A DNA stretch of 64,000 nucleotides from PALSA-607 sp963825425 (GTDB taxonomy: Bacteria; Actinomycetota; Actinomycetes; Acidothermales; Acidothermaceae). The translations under genes were made by a program, and so were the position numbers. Below, in pieces: positions 8,107 to 16,634 of the stretch (positions are counted from its first letter, which is position 1; the number at the start of each line of letters is the position of its first letter). Under the pieces are notes generated by a model. It ran no database searches. It was given only the letters and a program-made list of their open reading frames with translations, and was not told where the DNA came from. The DNA lies in NCBI GenBank assembly GCA_963825425.1, contig CAWGTF010000015.1, positions 379,756-443,755 of the forward strand, in the 5' to 3' direction.

Positions 8107-9324
8107 ATGAAGGTCACTGCTGAGGCGGCGCGTCGCTATCTGCTCGCGCGGCACTTCCTCGCGCCTGCGCGGTCTGTTGGGGGTGGTCTCGACGGGGTGC
8201 TCACGGTCTTCCGTAAGTTCGGGTCAATCCAGTTCGACCCGATCACGGTCGCCGGCCGCAATCACGACCTCGTGCTGCACGCACGCGTGGCCGGCTACCA
8301 GCCTGCTTGGTGCGACGTGCTCTACGAACGCCGCGAGATCTTCGAGGCGACCAACAAGGCGCTGTCATTCGTCCCGACAAGCGAGTTTCCCTGGTTTCGT
8401 CATGTTTGGGGCCGCAAGGGGCCTCGGTTCCACGCTGCCGCACTCGCCGAGAACGCCACGGTGGCCGAGCGGGTGCTCCGGCGGGTCCGCGCTGAAGGAC
8501 CTCTGTCATCGCGCGATTTCGAGCGCGAGTCTGGCGCGACGAAAGACTGGTTCGGGGTGCCGGAAAACGCCGTGCGGTCCGTGCTCGAGGCATACACCGT
8601 CACGGGCGTGATCGGCCTCGCCCGGCGCGACGACAATCTCCGATACTACGACCTCCTCGAACGGCTGCTCCCGGCCGAATTGCTCGCGCAGGAAGTGCCA
8701 GAGCGCGAACAGCAGCTGCACAAACTCCTGTCCCGGTATCGTGCCCACGGCCTGCTCGGCGCCGGCGGCGCCGGCGGCACGTTCGACCGCATCGCCCCGC
8801 CGAGATCGACGTCGGAGCGGGTGGGCCGCAATACGCTGCACGCGGAGCTGGTCGAGCGCGGTGCGCTGGTGCCCGTCGAGGTTGACGGGTTGCGAACCAA
8901 ACGCTTCGTCCTACCGGAGGAACTCGCGCTGCTCGAGGCGCCGCCAGAGCCGACGCCATCCGTCGCCTTCATCGCTCCGTTCGACGCGCTGCTGTGGGAC
9001 ACCGCCCTGCTGGCGAGCCTCTTCGACTTCGAGCACGTGTGGGAGGGTTTCTTTCCGCCAGCGAAGCGCCGTTGGGGCTACTACGTGCTCCCGATCTGCT
9101 TCGGCGACCGCCTCGTCGGCCGGATCGAACCGCGGATCGACCGGGACCGAGACCGCGTGGAGGTGCTCGGCGTCTGGTGGCAAGAAGGCTTCACGCCGCG
9201 CCGCGCCAACGGCTTCGTCGAGGCGATGCGCGACGCGCTCCGGGCGTACCTGCGCTTCGCCGGAGCGGACCGCATCGAGTGGGCGCCACACCTCGCGACC
9301 GAGAAGCGGCTCTTCCCCGCCTAA
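8107..9324 (+). CDS. winged-helix DNA glycosylase, AlkX/YcaQ family
   Basis: This ~405-residue HTH_42 protein belongs to the AlkZ/YcaQ family of glycosylases that remove alkylated bases or unhook interstrand crosslinks. It has tandem winged-helix domains. The family's catalytic Q-x-D/Q motif is visible as QFD at residues 42-44 (SIQFDPITVAGRNHDLVLHA). The D form is typical of the AlkX/YcaQ branch that acts on crosslinks rather than the AlkZ self-resistance branch. Other recognisable parts are SFVPTSEFPWFRH, APFDALLWD and the WAPHLATEKRLFP tail. The start is the ATG at 8107. Nothing around it indicates a biosynthetic cluster, so general DNA repair is more likely than toxin self-resistance. Confidence 0.9.
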   Translation: MKVTAEAARRYLLARHFLAPARSVGGGLDGVLTVFRKFGSIQFDPITVAGRNHDLVLHARVAGYQPAWCDVLYERREIFEATNKALSFVPTSEFPWFRHVWGRKGPRFHAAALAENATVAERVLRRVRAEGPLSSRDFERESGATKDWFGVPENAVRSVLEAYTVTGVIGLARRDDNLRYYDLLERLLPAELLAQEVPEREQQLHKLLSRYRAHGLLGAGGAGGTFDRIAPPRSTSERVGRNTLHAELVERGALVPVEVDGLRTKRFVLPEELALLEAPPEPTPSVAFIAPFDALLWDTALLASLFDFEHVWEGFFPPAKRRWGYYVLPICFGDRLVGRIEPRIDRDRDRVEVLGVWWQEGFTPRRANGFVEAMRDALRAYLRFAGADRIEWAPHLATEKRLFPA

Positions 9325-9354
9325 ACTTCAACAACAACCAGGTCGGGAGACGTA

Positions 9355-9738
9355 ATGTCCGTCCAGCTCAATCACACCATCATCCACACGCGCGACAAGA
9401 ACGAAACCGCCGAGTTCTACTGCGACATCCTCGGACTCCCCGCGCCATCAGTGAGCGATCCCTTCCTCACCGTTGCCTGCGCGAACGACGTCACGCTGGC
9501 CTTCGCCGACTACCTTCCATCGGCCATGCCCCAGCACTACGCGTTCCTGGTCAGCGAAGCCGAGTTCGATGCGATCTTCGAACGGCTCACCGCGCGCGGT
9601 CTCCGCTACTGGGCGGACCCGATGCATCTGCGCGCTAGTGAGATCAACGATGCCGACGGCGGGCGCGGCCTGTACTGGGAGGATCCGAACGGGCACAACT
9701 TGGAGATCATCACCCGACCGTACGGAAGCGAAACATGA
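9355..9738 (+). CDS. VOC (glyoxalase/dioxygenase superfamily) protein
   Basis: This is a single-module vicinal-oxygen-chelate protein of 127 residues with two beta-alpha-beta-beta-beta units. Visible features are LNHTIIHTRDKNETAEFYCD with a metal-binding histidine, the mid-protein HYAFLVSEAEFDAIFERL and the GRGLYWEDPNGHNLEIITRPY ending with a glutamate ligand. A GGGAG lies upstream of the ATG. The substrate is unknown; members include lyases, isomerases and antibiotic-binding proteins. It follows the glycosylase by 30 bp and converges with the MarR gene. Confidence 0.9.
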   Translation: MSVQLNHTIIHTRDKNETAEFYCDILGLPAPSVSDPFLTVACANDVTLAFADYLPSAMPQHYAFLVSEAEFDAIFERLTARGLRYWADPMHLRASEINDADGGRGLYWEDPNGHNLEIITRPYGSET

Positions 9739-9917
9739 CGGCCGTTACGCAGCGCGGGGCGTGCCGCGACGGCTTCCCTCACTAAGCGAAGCGACGGAGA
9801 TATGCATGACGCCGACTTTGCCGCCTGAGCGTGTGCATTCCGCCCGCCGATGCCCACCTCCCGAGACCGTGAGTTGGGCCTCGGACCTTTGTTCATCGCC
9901 TCGTCTTGCTGCCGTAC

Positions 9918-10400
9918 TCAGCTCTGGCTGAGCTTGTCAACCAAAACAGCCAACGCGGGGACGGCGGCGCGCACCGCCGCACGCTGCGCAACCGACAGTT
10001 GCGCTAAGGCAGTTCCGAGCCGGCGTTCGTGCGCCTTCTGCCAGTCCTGCAGCTGTCGGCGTCCGGCCTTCGTCAGTCGCACTACGGCGACCCGTCGGTC
10101 GGCAGGATTGTGATCTCGCGTTGCGGTGCCCGCCTCTACGAGTTGCTGCACGAGGCCGCTCGTGGTTGCCGGAGCTAGATGCAATGTTGTGCAGATCTCG
10201 CCCACCCTGATGCCCGCAGGCTCGTGGTCGCGCAGGCACTGCAGGAGTTCTATCTGCGCCATGGGCAGCGTTTCCCACGGATAGTCGGTACGGATGCCCG
10301 CTCGCAGGACCCGACGCAGGCGGTTCACCACGTCGGTCAGAGCCTCGGCGTCGCTGGGTCGCAACTCTTCTGCTCTAGGCACCGTTGCATCGTACGTCAA
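9918..10400 (-). CDS. MarR-family transcriptional regulator of the adjacent MFS pump
   Basis: This winged-helix MarR regulator (~160 aa) has the recognition region ICTTLHLAPATTSGLVQQLV and the wing DHNPADRRVAVVRLTKAGRRQL. The TTG start is chosen because GGGAG lies nine bases before it; a GTG at 10382 is the alternative. The gene diverges from the MFS transporter with only 43 bp between starts, and that gap is filled by a 35-bp nested palindrome. A repressor that senses a compound and controls itself and the pump is the usual arrangement. Confidence 0.9.
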   Translation of the reverse strand: MTYDATVPRAEELRPSDAEALTDVVNRLRRVLRAGIRTDYPWETLPMAQIELLQCLRDHEPAGIRVGEICTTLHLAPATTSGLVQQLVEAGTATRDHNPADRRVAVVRLTKAGRRQLQDWQKAHERRLGTALAQLSVAQRAAVRAAVPALAVLVDKLSQS

Positions 10401-10401
10401 A

Positions 10402-10436
10402 TACACCGTCTCCCGAAACGTTCGGTAACCGGTGTA
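10402..10436. promoter_or_regulatory. nested palindromic operator between marR and MFS genes
   Basis: The outer arms TACACCG (10402-10408) and CGGTGTA (10430-10436) enclose inner arms CCGAA (10413-10417) and TTCGG (10421-10425). Four-base spacers on each side keep perfect symmetry around ACG. The element covers nearly the whole 43-bp divergent gap, so binding of the MarR dimer or a pair of dimers would block both genes. This is seen directly; the binding protein is inferred. Confidence 0.75.
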
Positions 10437-10443
10437 GTTTGAA

Positions 10444-11904
10444 ATGGTGGCGGACAGCGAATCCGACGAACCGCGTGGCTGGCAGCGCCTGGTCGTCGAG
10501 CCTCGTCGGCCCGCGGCGATTCGCAACTGGCCGAACGCGCCGTGGCTGGTTGTTGCCACGGTGAGCATCGGCGCGTTTCTCGGCCAGCTCGATGCGTCGA
10601 TCGTCACCCTCGCGCTACCGACTTTGCAGCAGCAATTCCACGCCAGTCTCGCGAGCGTCGAATGGGTCGCACTCAGCTACCTGCTCGTGCTCGTCGCGAG
10701 CGTCACCGCGGTCGGCCGGCTCGCGGACATGATCGGCCGGAAGCTGCTGTATACCTACGGCTTCGCGATCTTCACGCTCGCGTCAGTCGGCTGCGGGTTA
10801 TCGCCCAGCCTCGGCGTCCTCATCGGTTTTCGGGTTGTGCAAGCGCTGGGCGCCGCGATGCTGCAAGCCAACTCGGTGGCGCTGATCGCCACCGCGATTC
10901 CGACGGCCAGCCTCGGGCGAGCCATTGGCATCCAAGGAGCGGCCCAAGCGACCGGTCTTGCGCTCGGTCCGACCGTGGGCGGCCTCCTTATCGGCGTCGC
11001 CGGCTGGCGGTCGATCTTCTTCCTCAACGGTCCCGTCGGGCTGATCGGTTTGGTGCTGGCTTGGCTGTTGCTGCCGCGCACCAGAGAACTCGCGCCGCGG
11101 GCGCGCTTCGACTGGTTGGGCCTCGGGTTCCTCGGGCCCGCAGTTGTGGCGCTCTTGCTTGCACTCAATCTTGCAGGCAACCCGGGATTCGTGGCGCCGC
11201 TCGTGCTGCTCGGCGCGGCAGCGACATTGATCGGCCTATTCAGCCGTCGCGAGCGGCGCACGGCTGCGCCCCTGATCGACCTGCACCTGTTCCGCAACCT
11301 CGACTTCACTGCCGGCATCGCATCGGGTCTGCTCAGCTACCTCGTGCTGTTCGCCGTTCTCTTCGTCGTCCCCTTCTTTCTTGAGCACGCGCGGCATCTC
11401 TCGACAACCCGCGCTGGTTTTGAACTCGGCGTGCTACCCGTCGCATTGGCCATTGTGGCGCCGTTCGCCGGTCGCGCCCGCGATCGGATAGGTGCGCGAA
11501 TCCCGACGGTCACCGGCATGCTTCTGGTCGCAGGGCTACTTGTCGGACTCGCCTTTGTCGAGCGGTCTTCGGTCGCCGTGGTCGTGGTGCTGGCCGGCAT
11601 CGGGGTCGGGCTCGGTCTCTTCACGCCGGCGAACAACGCCGCGATCATGGCGGCTGCTCCCCGCGAGCACTCGGGAATGGCCGGTGGCATCCTCAACTTG
11701 ACCCGCGGTCTTGGTACCGCGATCGGCGTCGCGGTCACCGGCCTTGTGCTGGGGCTGCGCAACGCGGAGGGCCAGCACGCGTCGCCGCACGTCGTGACCG
11801 TTGGGTTCCAGACGTGCGTGGTAGTGCTAGCGGTCGTCGCTGTCGCGGCCGCAGCCCTCGCCTCGCTGCGCACGTCGCCGTCCGATCAGACCGGCCTCAG
11901 CTAG
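10444..11904 (+). CDS. MFS multidrug efflux transporter, DHA2 (EmrB/QacA) type
   Basis: This is a 486-residue drug:proton antiporter with 14 predicted membrane segments, as in the DHA2 branch. Motif D/C elements are visible: LGQLDASIVTLALPTL in segment 1, motif A GRLADMIGRK between segments 2 and 3, and motif C-like LALGPTVGGLLIG in segment 5. The N-terminus is ~30 residues of Arg-rich cytoplasmic tail. No good ribosome-binding site precedes the ATG, so the mRNA may be leaderless. The divergent MarR gene and shared operator point to substrate-induced export of a toxic compound. Confidence 0.93.
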   Translation: MVADSESDEPRGWQRLVVEPRRPAAIRNWPNAPWLVVATVSIGAFLGQLDASIVTLALPTLQQQFHASLASVEWVALSYLLVLVASVTAVGRLADMIGRKLLYTYGFAIFTLASVGCGLSPSLGVLIGFRVVQALGAAMLQANSVALIATAIPTASLGRAIGIQGAAQATGLALGPTVGGLLIGVAGWRSIFFLNGPVGLIGLVLAWLLLPRTRELAPRARFDWLGLGFLGPAVVALLLALNLAGNPGFVAPLVLLGAAATLIGLFSRRERRTAAPLIDLHLFRNLDFTAGIASGLLSYLVLFAVLFVVPFFLEHARHLSTTRAGFELGVLPVALAIVAPFAGRARDRIGARIPTVTGMLLVAGLLVGLAFVERSSVAVVVVLAGIGVGLGLFTPANNAAIMAAAPREHSGMAGGILNLTRGLGTAIGVAVTGLVLGLRNAEGQHASPHVVTVGFQTCVVVLAVVAVAAAALASLRTSPSDQTGLS

Positions 11905-11925
11905 CCGCCGTCCCAGGCCAGTACG

Positions 11926-13842
11926 GTGGCTGTCGTGATCGAGAGCTTGGCGCGCGAACGCCTGGGTACGCGGGAGGCGGATGCGTTTCTGACTCGCCTT
12001 GAGCTGGCGCTGTTCGACATCCGCCAGCCACTAGAGGCGCTGTACGGCGAGGTGGTCGACGTCGACGAACTCGTCAACGATCTCGTGTCGGACGCGATCG
12101 ATGCGGCGGCTGCGCGACCGGAGAAGCTGCGCATCATCGACCGCCGGCGCGAGATCGATCGGGCGTGGTTCCAGCGAGCCCGCATGATCGGCTACGTCTG
12201 TTACGCGGATCGGTTCGCCGGGTCGCTCGAGGGCGTGGCGAAGCACCTCGACTACCTGGTCGAGCTCGGCGTGACCTACCTGCACCTGATGCCGCTCCTC
12301 AAGCCGCGGGTCGGTGAGAACGACGGTGGCTACGCGGTGCAGAACTACGACGAGGTCGATCCCCGTGTCGGGACCATGGCCGACCTGCAGGTGCTGGCGG
12401 ACGACCTGCACGACCGCGGCATGGCGCTATGCATTGACCTGGTCGTCAATCACACGGCGCGCGAGCACGAGTGGGCGCAGCGGGCACTCGCCGGAGACCC
12501 CGTCTACCGTGACTGCTACCTCGTCTTTCCGGACCGAACGTTGCCCGACGCGTACGAGCGCACACTGCCCGAGGTCTTCCCCGACATGGCGCCTGGCAGC
12601 TTCACCGAGGTGCCGGGACTCGGCTGGGTGTGGACGACGTTCCATGAGTTTCAGTGGGATCTGAACTACGCCAACCCGACGGTGTTCCGGGCCATGCTCG
12701 GCACCATGTTCGCGCTAGCGAACCGCGGGATCGACGTGCTGCGTCTCGACGCCGTCCCGTTCCTTTGGAAGCGGATGGGGACCGACTGCCAGAACCAGCC
12801 CGAGGCGCACCTGTTGGTGCAGGCGTTCCGGGCACTCACCGGCCTCGCCGCACCCGGTCTTGCGCTGAAGGCCGAGGCGATTGTGAGCCCGGACCGGCTG
12901 GTGCAGTACCTCGGCGCGCACGACCGCTACCAGCCGGAATGCGATCTGGCCTACGACAACCAACTCATGGTGATGCTGTGGTCGACGATGGCGAGCCGCG
13001 ACGTCCGCCTTGCCGAGCAGGCGTTGTCGCGCCGCCGTCCAGCTCCGCAATCGACATCCTGGGTTACGTATCTGCGCTGTCACGACGACATCGGGTGGGC
13101 GGTGTCCGACGAGGACGCCGCCGCCGTCGGGCTCAACGGTTTCAGCCATCGTCGTTTTCTCAACGACTACTACGCCGGCAGCTTCGCTGGGTCGTTCGCG
13201 CGCGGTGCGTTGTTCCAAGAGAACGAGGTCACTGGCGATGCCCGTATCAGTGGCAGCGCTGCGTCATTGTGCGGAGTCGAGGCTGCCCTAGCTGCTGGCG
13301 ACGATCACGAACTTACGCTCGCCTTGCGGCGGCTCGAGTCGATGTATGCCGTGGTGTTTTCGTTCGGCGGTATCCCGCTGATCTACATGGGCGACGAGCT
13401 CGCGATGCGAAACGACCCTCATTGGGACGACGATCTGGCGCACGCCGACGATAACCGGTGGATGCACCGGCCGGCCATGAACTGGACTGTCGCCGATCGC
13501 CGAAGCGACCCGAAATCTGTGGAGGGTAAGGTTTTTGCGGCGATTCGCGGCCTGGTGGATGCGCGACGATCCTTGCTGGCACTGCGTGCGGGCGGCGAGA
13601 CCGAGATCCTGCCAACCGAGATCAACAGCGTGCTCGCCTACCGCCGGACGCATCCGCGCAGTGCACCGTTCCTCGCGCTGACGAACTTCAGCGATCTCAC
13701 ACAATACGTCGACACTGGCGTATGTGGACGCGCTGGTCTGCACGCGCCGCGCCACGTGCATTCCACCACCGGCGAGCTGATTGTCGACGACGGTCGGATT
13801 CAGCTCCTGCCGTGGGGATTTGAGTGGCTCACCGGCACCTGA
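11926..13842 (+). CDS. GH13 amylosucrase-like glucosyltransferase/sucrose hydrolase
   Basis: This 638-residue GH13 subfamily 4-like protein has the length typical of amylosucrases, which make alpha-1,4-glucan from sucrose. Signatures are GYVCYADRFAGSLEGV, NDGGYAVQNYDEVDPR, DLVVNHTA, QWDLNYANP, the nucleophile motif VLRLDAV (Asp ~275), the acid/base KAEAI (Glu ~317) and LRCHDDIGW (Asp ~387/388). The lid region FLNDYYAGSFAGSFARG and GDARISGSAASL are also typical. Without biochemical data, sucrose hydrolase or sucrose isomerising activity cannot be excluded. No signal peptide is visible. The start is GTG. A hairpin straddles the stop codon. Confidence 0.9.
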   Translation: MAVVIESLARERLGTREADAFLTRLELALFDIRQPLEALYGEVVDVDELVNDLVSDAIDAAAARPEKLRIIDRRREIDRAWFQRARMIGYVCYADRFAGSLEGVAKHLDYLVELGVTYLHLMPLLKPRVGENDGGYAVQNYDEVDPRVGTMADLQVLADDLHDRGMALCIDLVVNHTAREHEWAQRALAGDPVYRDCYLVFPDRTLPDAYERTLPEVFPDMAPGSFTEVPGLGWVWTTFHEFQWDLNYANPTVFRAMLGTMFALANRGIDVLRLDAVPFLWKRMGTDCQNQPEAHLLVQAFRALTGLAAPGLALKAEAIVSPDRLVQYLGAHDRYQPECDLAYDNQLMVMLWSTMASRDVRLAEQALSRRRPAPQSTSWVTYLRCHDDIGWAVSDEDAAAVGLNGFSHRRFLNDYYAGSFAGSFARGALFQENEVTGDARISGSAASLCGVEAALAAGDDHELTLALRRLESMYAVVFSFGGIPLIYMGDELAMRNDPHWDDDLAHADDNRWMHRPAMNWTVADRRSDPKSVEGKVFAAIRGLVDARRSLLALRAGGETEILPTEINSVLAYRRTHPRSAPFLALTNFSDLTQYVDTGVCGRAGLHAPRHVHSTTGELIVDDGRIQLLPWGFEWLTGT

Positions 13843-13860
13843 ACAGGTCACGTGCCGGTG
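13830..13860. terminator. bidirectional terminator-like hairpin
   Basis: CACCGGCAC (13830-13838) and GTGCCGGTG (13852-13860) form a perfect 9-bp stem. The stop codon of the GH13 gene lies in the loop. It lies between convergent genes; no T-tract follows on either strand. Confidence 0.6.
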
Positions 13861-13875
13861 CACCACACAGACCCA

Positions 13876-14469
13876 TCAGTCGATGTCAGGTTCCACGAGG
13901 TCGAAGAATGTCAGGTCGCCCTCGATCGTCTCGCGCAAACCCTCAGCGAGCTCGGGCTTGTCCTGCATGGCCTTTTCGCCTTCGCGAGCCGCCTCCTCGG
14001 AGCGGAAGTAGATGAACTGGGTGAAGCCACCGTCGCCGTGAAAGCCGACGACGACACCGAGGAGGTCGGGTCGCAACGCACGCAGCTCGTCTTGGCTGGC
14101 AACACCGAATCTGCGCATCTCGGCTTGGTTCTTGGTGTGTCCCTGAAGCACCTGCACGAAGCCCGCGGAGTTGTCGCCGCCGCCGAGAATGGTCTCGACT
14201 TCGGTGCAGTTGTGGAAGGTGACGTCGTCGCCGAACGCCTTCGACGCTTCGTTCCACCAGGCACCTTGCTCGGCGCGATCGCTGTTGGCCTGCGCGTCAG
14301 CCTCGGTTTCGAACCGGACCATGGTGATGCCCCGGCCGTCTGGCGTGACCCCGCCGGTGGAGCCTAGATAACCGTGCGCGCCAGGCTTGATCTCCTTGCG
14401 CCACCGTGCCACCGACCGCTGCAGTGCGTCGGCGTCCACCACCGTGCCCTGGATGATCTGGACAAACAT
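13876..14469 (-). CDS. hypothetical protein with two ferredoxin-like (ABM-type) repeats
   Basis: This 197-residue soluble protein appears to be two related alpha-beta halves, beginning FVQIIQGTVVDADALQ and FVQVLQGHTKNQAEM. Each half ends with a stretch of the type MVRFETEADAQANSD or FIYFRSEEAAREGE. That pattern is like the dimeric alpha/beta-barrel fold of antibiotic-biosynthesis monooxygenases, here duplicated in one chain. The function is unknown. The gene stands alone, converging with the GH13 gene. A GAAAGG-type ribosome site precedes the ATG. Confidence 0.85.
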   Translation of the reverse strand: MFVQIIQGTVVDADALQRSVARWRKEIKPGAHGYLGSTGGVTPDGRGITMVRFETEADAQANSDRAEQGAWWNEASKAFGDDVTFHNCTEVETILGGGDNSAGFVQVLQGHTKNQAEMRRFGVASQDELRALRPDLLGVVVGFHGDGGFTQFIYFRSEEAAREGEKAMQDKPELAEGLRETIEGDLTFFDLVEPDID

Positions 14470-14746
14470 CTGCGCCGCCTTTCAGAGGGGAAGCCTCACA
14501 GGGTGAGCTGAGGCTACGTCCTGGCTGCGCGACGCACTAGGGGGCAGCAGCACCAGGACCCACTACCGCCGGCGCCGCGCGAGCTTCAGGAAGAAGCGGA
14601 CCAGCGCGAGTGCGAACCACAAACCCATGCCGCGACGCTACCCGCTCACCGGTCCGCCCGCCTGGCATCTGTGCGCGTCTGTTCAGTCTGGGACAGAGTG
14701 GGACGACGGCGGCAACCCATCTGGGCAACGGTCCGTATTGCGGGGT

Positions 14747-15331
14747 GTGACGACATCGATGGAGCGGTCCGACGAACTCGACGCTTCCGGGCAGACCAGC
14801 TCGGCGACTGCTTCGGCCCAATTCACCCGGTTCGTGACAGAGTCCTCGGCGCGCCTGCTGCGGACAGCTTGGTTGCTCACGTCACACCGGGAGCAGGCTC
14901 AAGATCTCACCCAGCTCGCATACGCGAAGACGTTCGCCGCGTGGCGCCGGGTGCGGCACGACGATGCGGAGGCCTACGCGCGTCGGGTCATGGTGAACAG
15001 CTATATCGACTGGTGGCGCAGAGCACCGTGGCGCGAGCGCCCCACTGAACGAGTACCTGAGCACGGCCTGGTGCCCGATCACGGCAGGACAATAGATGAG
15101 CGGACGGCGCTTGCTGCCGCCCTTGCCCAGCTCACGCGTCGAGAACGAACGATCGTGGTGTTGCGCTACTACGTCGACCTCAGCGAAGCCGATGTCGCCG
15201 CGCTTGTCGGCGTCTCCGTCGGCACCGTGAAGAGCACGTCATCGAAGGCGCTGGCCAAACTGCGCCGCTCACCCAATCTTGCAGACAATGACGGGCCGGC
15301 GGTTTCGCGGGCACGAGAGGAGAGCACATGA
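14747..15331 (+). CDS. SigE-family ECF RNA polymerase sigma factor
   Basis: The protein is ~194 residues with sigma region 2 (FTRFVTESSARLLRTAWLLT through LAYAKTFAAWRRV) and region 4 (LTRRERTIVVLRYYVDLSEA, then a helix-turn-helix VAALVGVSVGTVKSTSSKAL). The wording matches the actinobacterial SigE-type (TIGR02983-like) subfamily. The start is a GTG at 14747 or the ATG four codons later. Its stop overlaps the start of a single-span membrane protein, the usual place for a regulatory partner. Confidence 0.9.
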   Translation: MTTSMERSDELDASGQTSSATASAQFTRFVTESSARLLRTAWLLTSHREQAQDLTQLAYAKTFAAWRRVRHDDAEAYARRVMVNSYIDWWRRAPWRERPTERVPEHGLVPDHGRTIDERTALAAALAQLTRRERTIVVLRYYVDLSEADVAALVGVSVGTVKSTSSKALAKLRRSPNLADNDGPAVSRAREEST

Positions 15332-16140
15332 GCGACGACGATTTCGGCGAGGAACTCGGTCAGTTGCCGCCCGACCTCGAACTCGGTGCGACGTCTGACC
15401 AGACTCATGCGACGCGGCCGCCGAATCAGGCGGATCCGGCAGGTCTCGATCGTCGGCGCTGCGGCGGTTGCGGTGCTTCGGCATCACGGCGACCGGTGTC
15501 GCGTTCGCCGGCCGCCACAGCATGCACGTCGTGCACCCCGCATCAGGTGGTGTCGGCCGCCCGCTGACCTCACCGTCGCCAGTTCCTCTCACGACTACGG
15601 CTGCCTCGCCGATCGCGTCAAGCTCAAACGGAGTGGCAGGTACCGCCGCGCCGGTCGCCTCGGCATCGAGCGTCTCGACGTCGTCCTGCTTTCCCGAACC
15701 GCAAGCAACGACGGGCGCCCCGCCTGCACCGCAGAACTTTGACCTCAACGAAAATCCGCAGCCGTGGGGCAGCCTGATGCAATGTCGGTACCGACAGCAA
15801 CGGCAGGCGGTCGTGCTGTACGGCTATCACATCGACGACGCGGTGATGCCCTGCACGCATTTCGGCCTGATGCTCGGCACAACGGATCTGTCCACCGAGG
15901 GGACGGGCGGCGTCACTGGCGTGTATGGCGACGAACGACTCTCGGGCAGCGACCTCGGGCTCGGGATGCACGCGGTCAGCCTGTCGGGGCGGAAGCCGGA
16001 TCAGCGCGTCGTACCTCATCGGCTACTACGTCGGGCCGGCTGCCTCGATTTCCGTCCGCGTGAACGGCGTTGTGACTCCGACGACCGTGGCGGCCTGGAG
16101 CGTGAATCCCGACGTCAAGTTCTGGTGGTTGGCAGCGTGA
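15328..16140 (+). pseudogene. single-span membrane protein paired with the sigma factor (three frameshifts)
   Basis: The start overlaps the sigma-factor stop (ATGA). Reading across frame changes near 15410, 15475 and 15985 gives a cytoplasmic N-terminus (MSDDDFGEELGQLPPDLELG plus an Arg-rich run), one membrane segment (SIVGAAAVAVL, then GITATGVAFAG), a Ser/Thr/Ala/Pro-rich stalk and an extracellular domain ending ISVRVNGVVTPTTVAAW...KFWWLAA. This architecture suits a sigma-associated membrane sensor or anti-sigma factor, although no zinc-type anti-sigma motif is seen. The parts remain readable, so indels in the assembly may be the cause instead of real decay. Confidence 0.7.
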
Positions 16141-16263
16141 GCGGTCCGACCCGACCTCGGCTCACCCGTACGCGAAGGACGCCCAGGGGAACCCACTGCC
16201 GATCGGCGCCCACGCCCAACCCGGCGTCGGCTGACCTCAGCTATGTTCGCCCCGACTCAGGTA

Positions 16264-16303
16264 ATATATCTCCGAGCTAAACTACTTGTCTCCGAGATAT
16301 AAC
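16264..16303. promoter_or_regulatory. paired TATCTCCGAGATA-type operator
   Basis: Two copies of TCTCCGAG stand 20 bp apart: ATATATCTCCGAGCTA and TTGTCTCCGAGATATAACAT. The second is part of the near-perfect palindrome TCTCCGAGA, and the outer flanks TATATCTC and GAGATATA form a larger inverted repeat. The element lies ~60 bp upstream of the monooxygenase-like gene that precedes the MarR gene. A MarR/PadR-type regulator is the likely ligand. Confidence 0.6.
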
Positions 16304-16361
16304 ATGTGTAGTGTCCTCGTTACTGAGGCAGCCCGCCTCCCTGAGCGTTGGGAGCTACGCA

Positions 16362-16634
16362 ATGACCGCAACTCTCGTCGTCCGGCACAAGGTGAACGAC
16401 TACGCTGCATGGCGAAGCGTCTACGACGAACTCGAACCGCTCCGCGTTGAGCACGGCTGCACCGGCAAGCGTGTTCTGCAACTTCCCGAGGATGCGAACG
16501 AACTGTTGGTTACGCATGACTTCCCGTCGGTCGAGCAGGCGGCGAGCTTCGCCCACGACCCGCAACTGAAGGCTGGGATGGCGCGCGCCGGAGTTGCCGG
16601 CCCGCCTCAGATTGAGATCTTCGCGGTTGCCTGA
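16362..16634 (+). CDS. small dimeric alpha/beta-barrel protein (ABM-like)
   Basis: This 90-residue protein has the pattern of single-domain ferredoxin-like dimers: TATLVVRHKVNDYAAWRSVY, a central LVTHDFPSVEQAASF and the ending PPQIEIFAVA. Such proteins include antibiotic-biosynthesis monooxygenases and stress-induced relatives, but no catalytic residues can be assigned. GGGAG lies eight bases before the ATG. It lies under the paired palindromic operator and overlaps or abuts a MarR gene, so it is likely part of a small substrate-responsive operon. Confidence 0.85.
   Translation: MTATLVVRHKVNDYAAWRSVYDELEPLRVEHGCTGKRVLQLPEDANELLVTHDFPSVEQAASFAHDPQLKAGMARAGVAGPPQIEIFAVA

Noticed and set aside
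14537..14746. Small gene in the gap before the sigma factor
   Set aside because: Candidate frames on both strands lack ribosome sites and recognisable composition.
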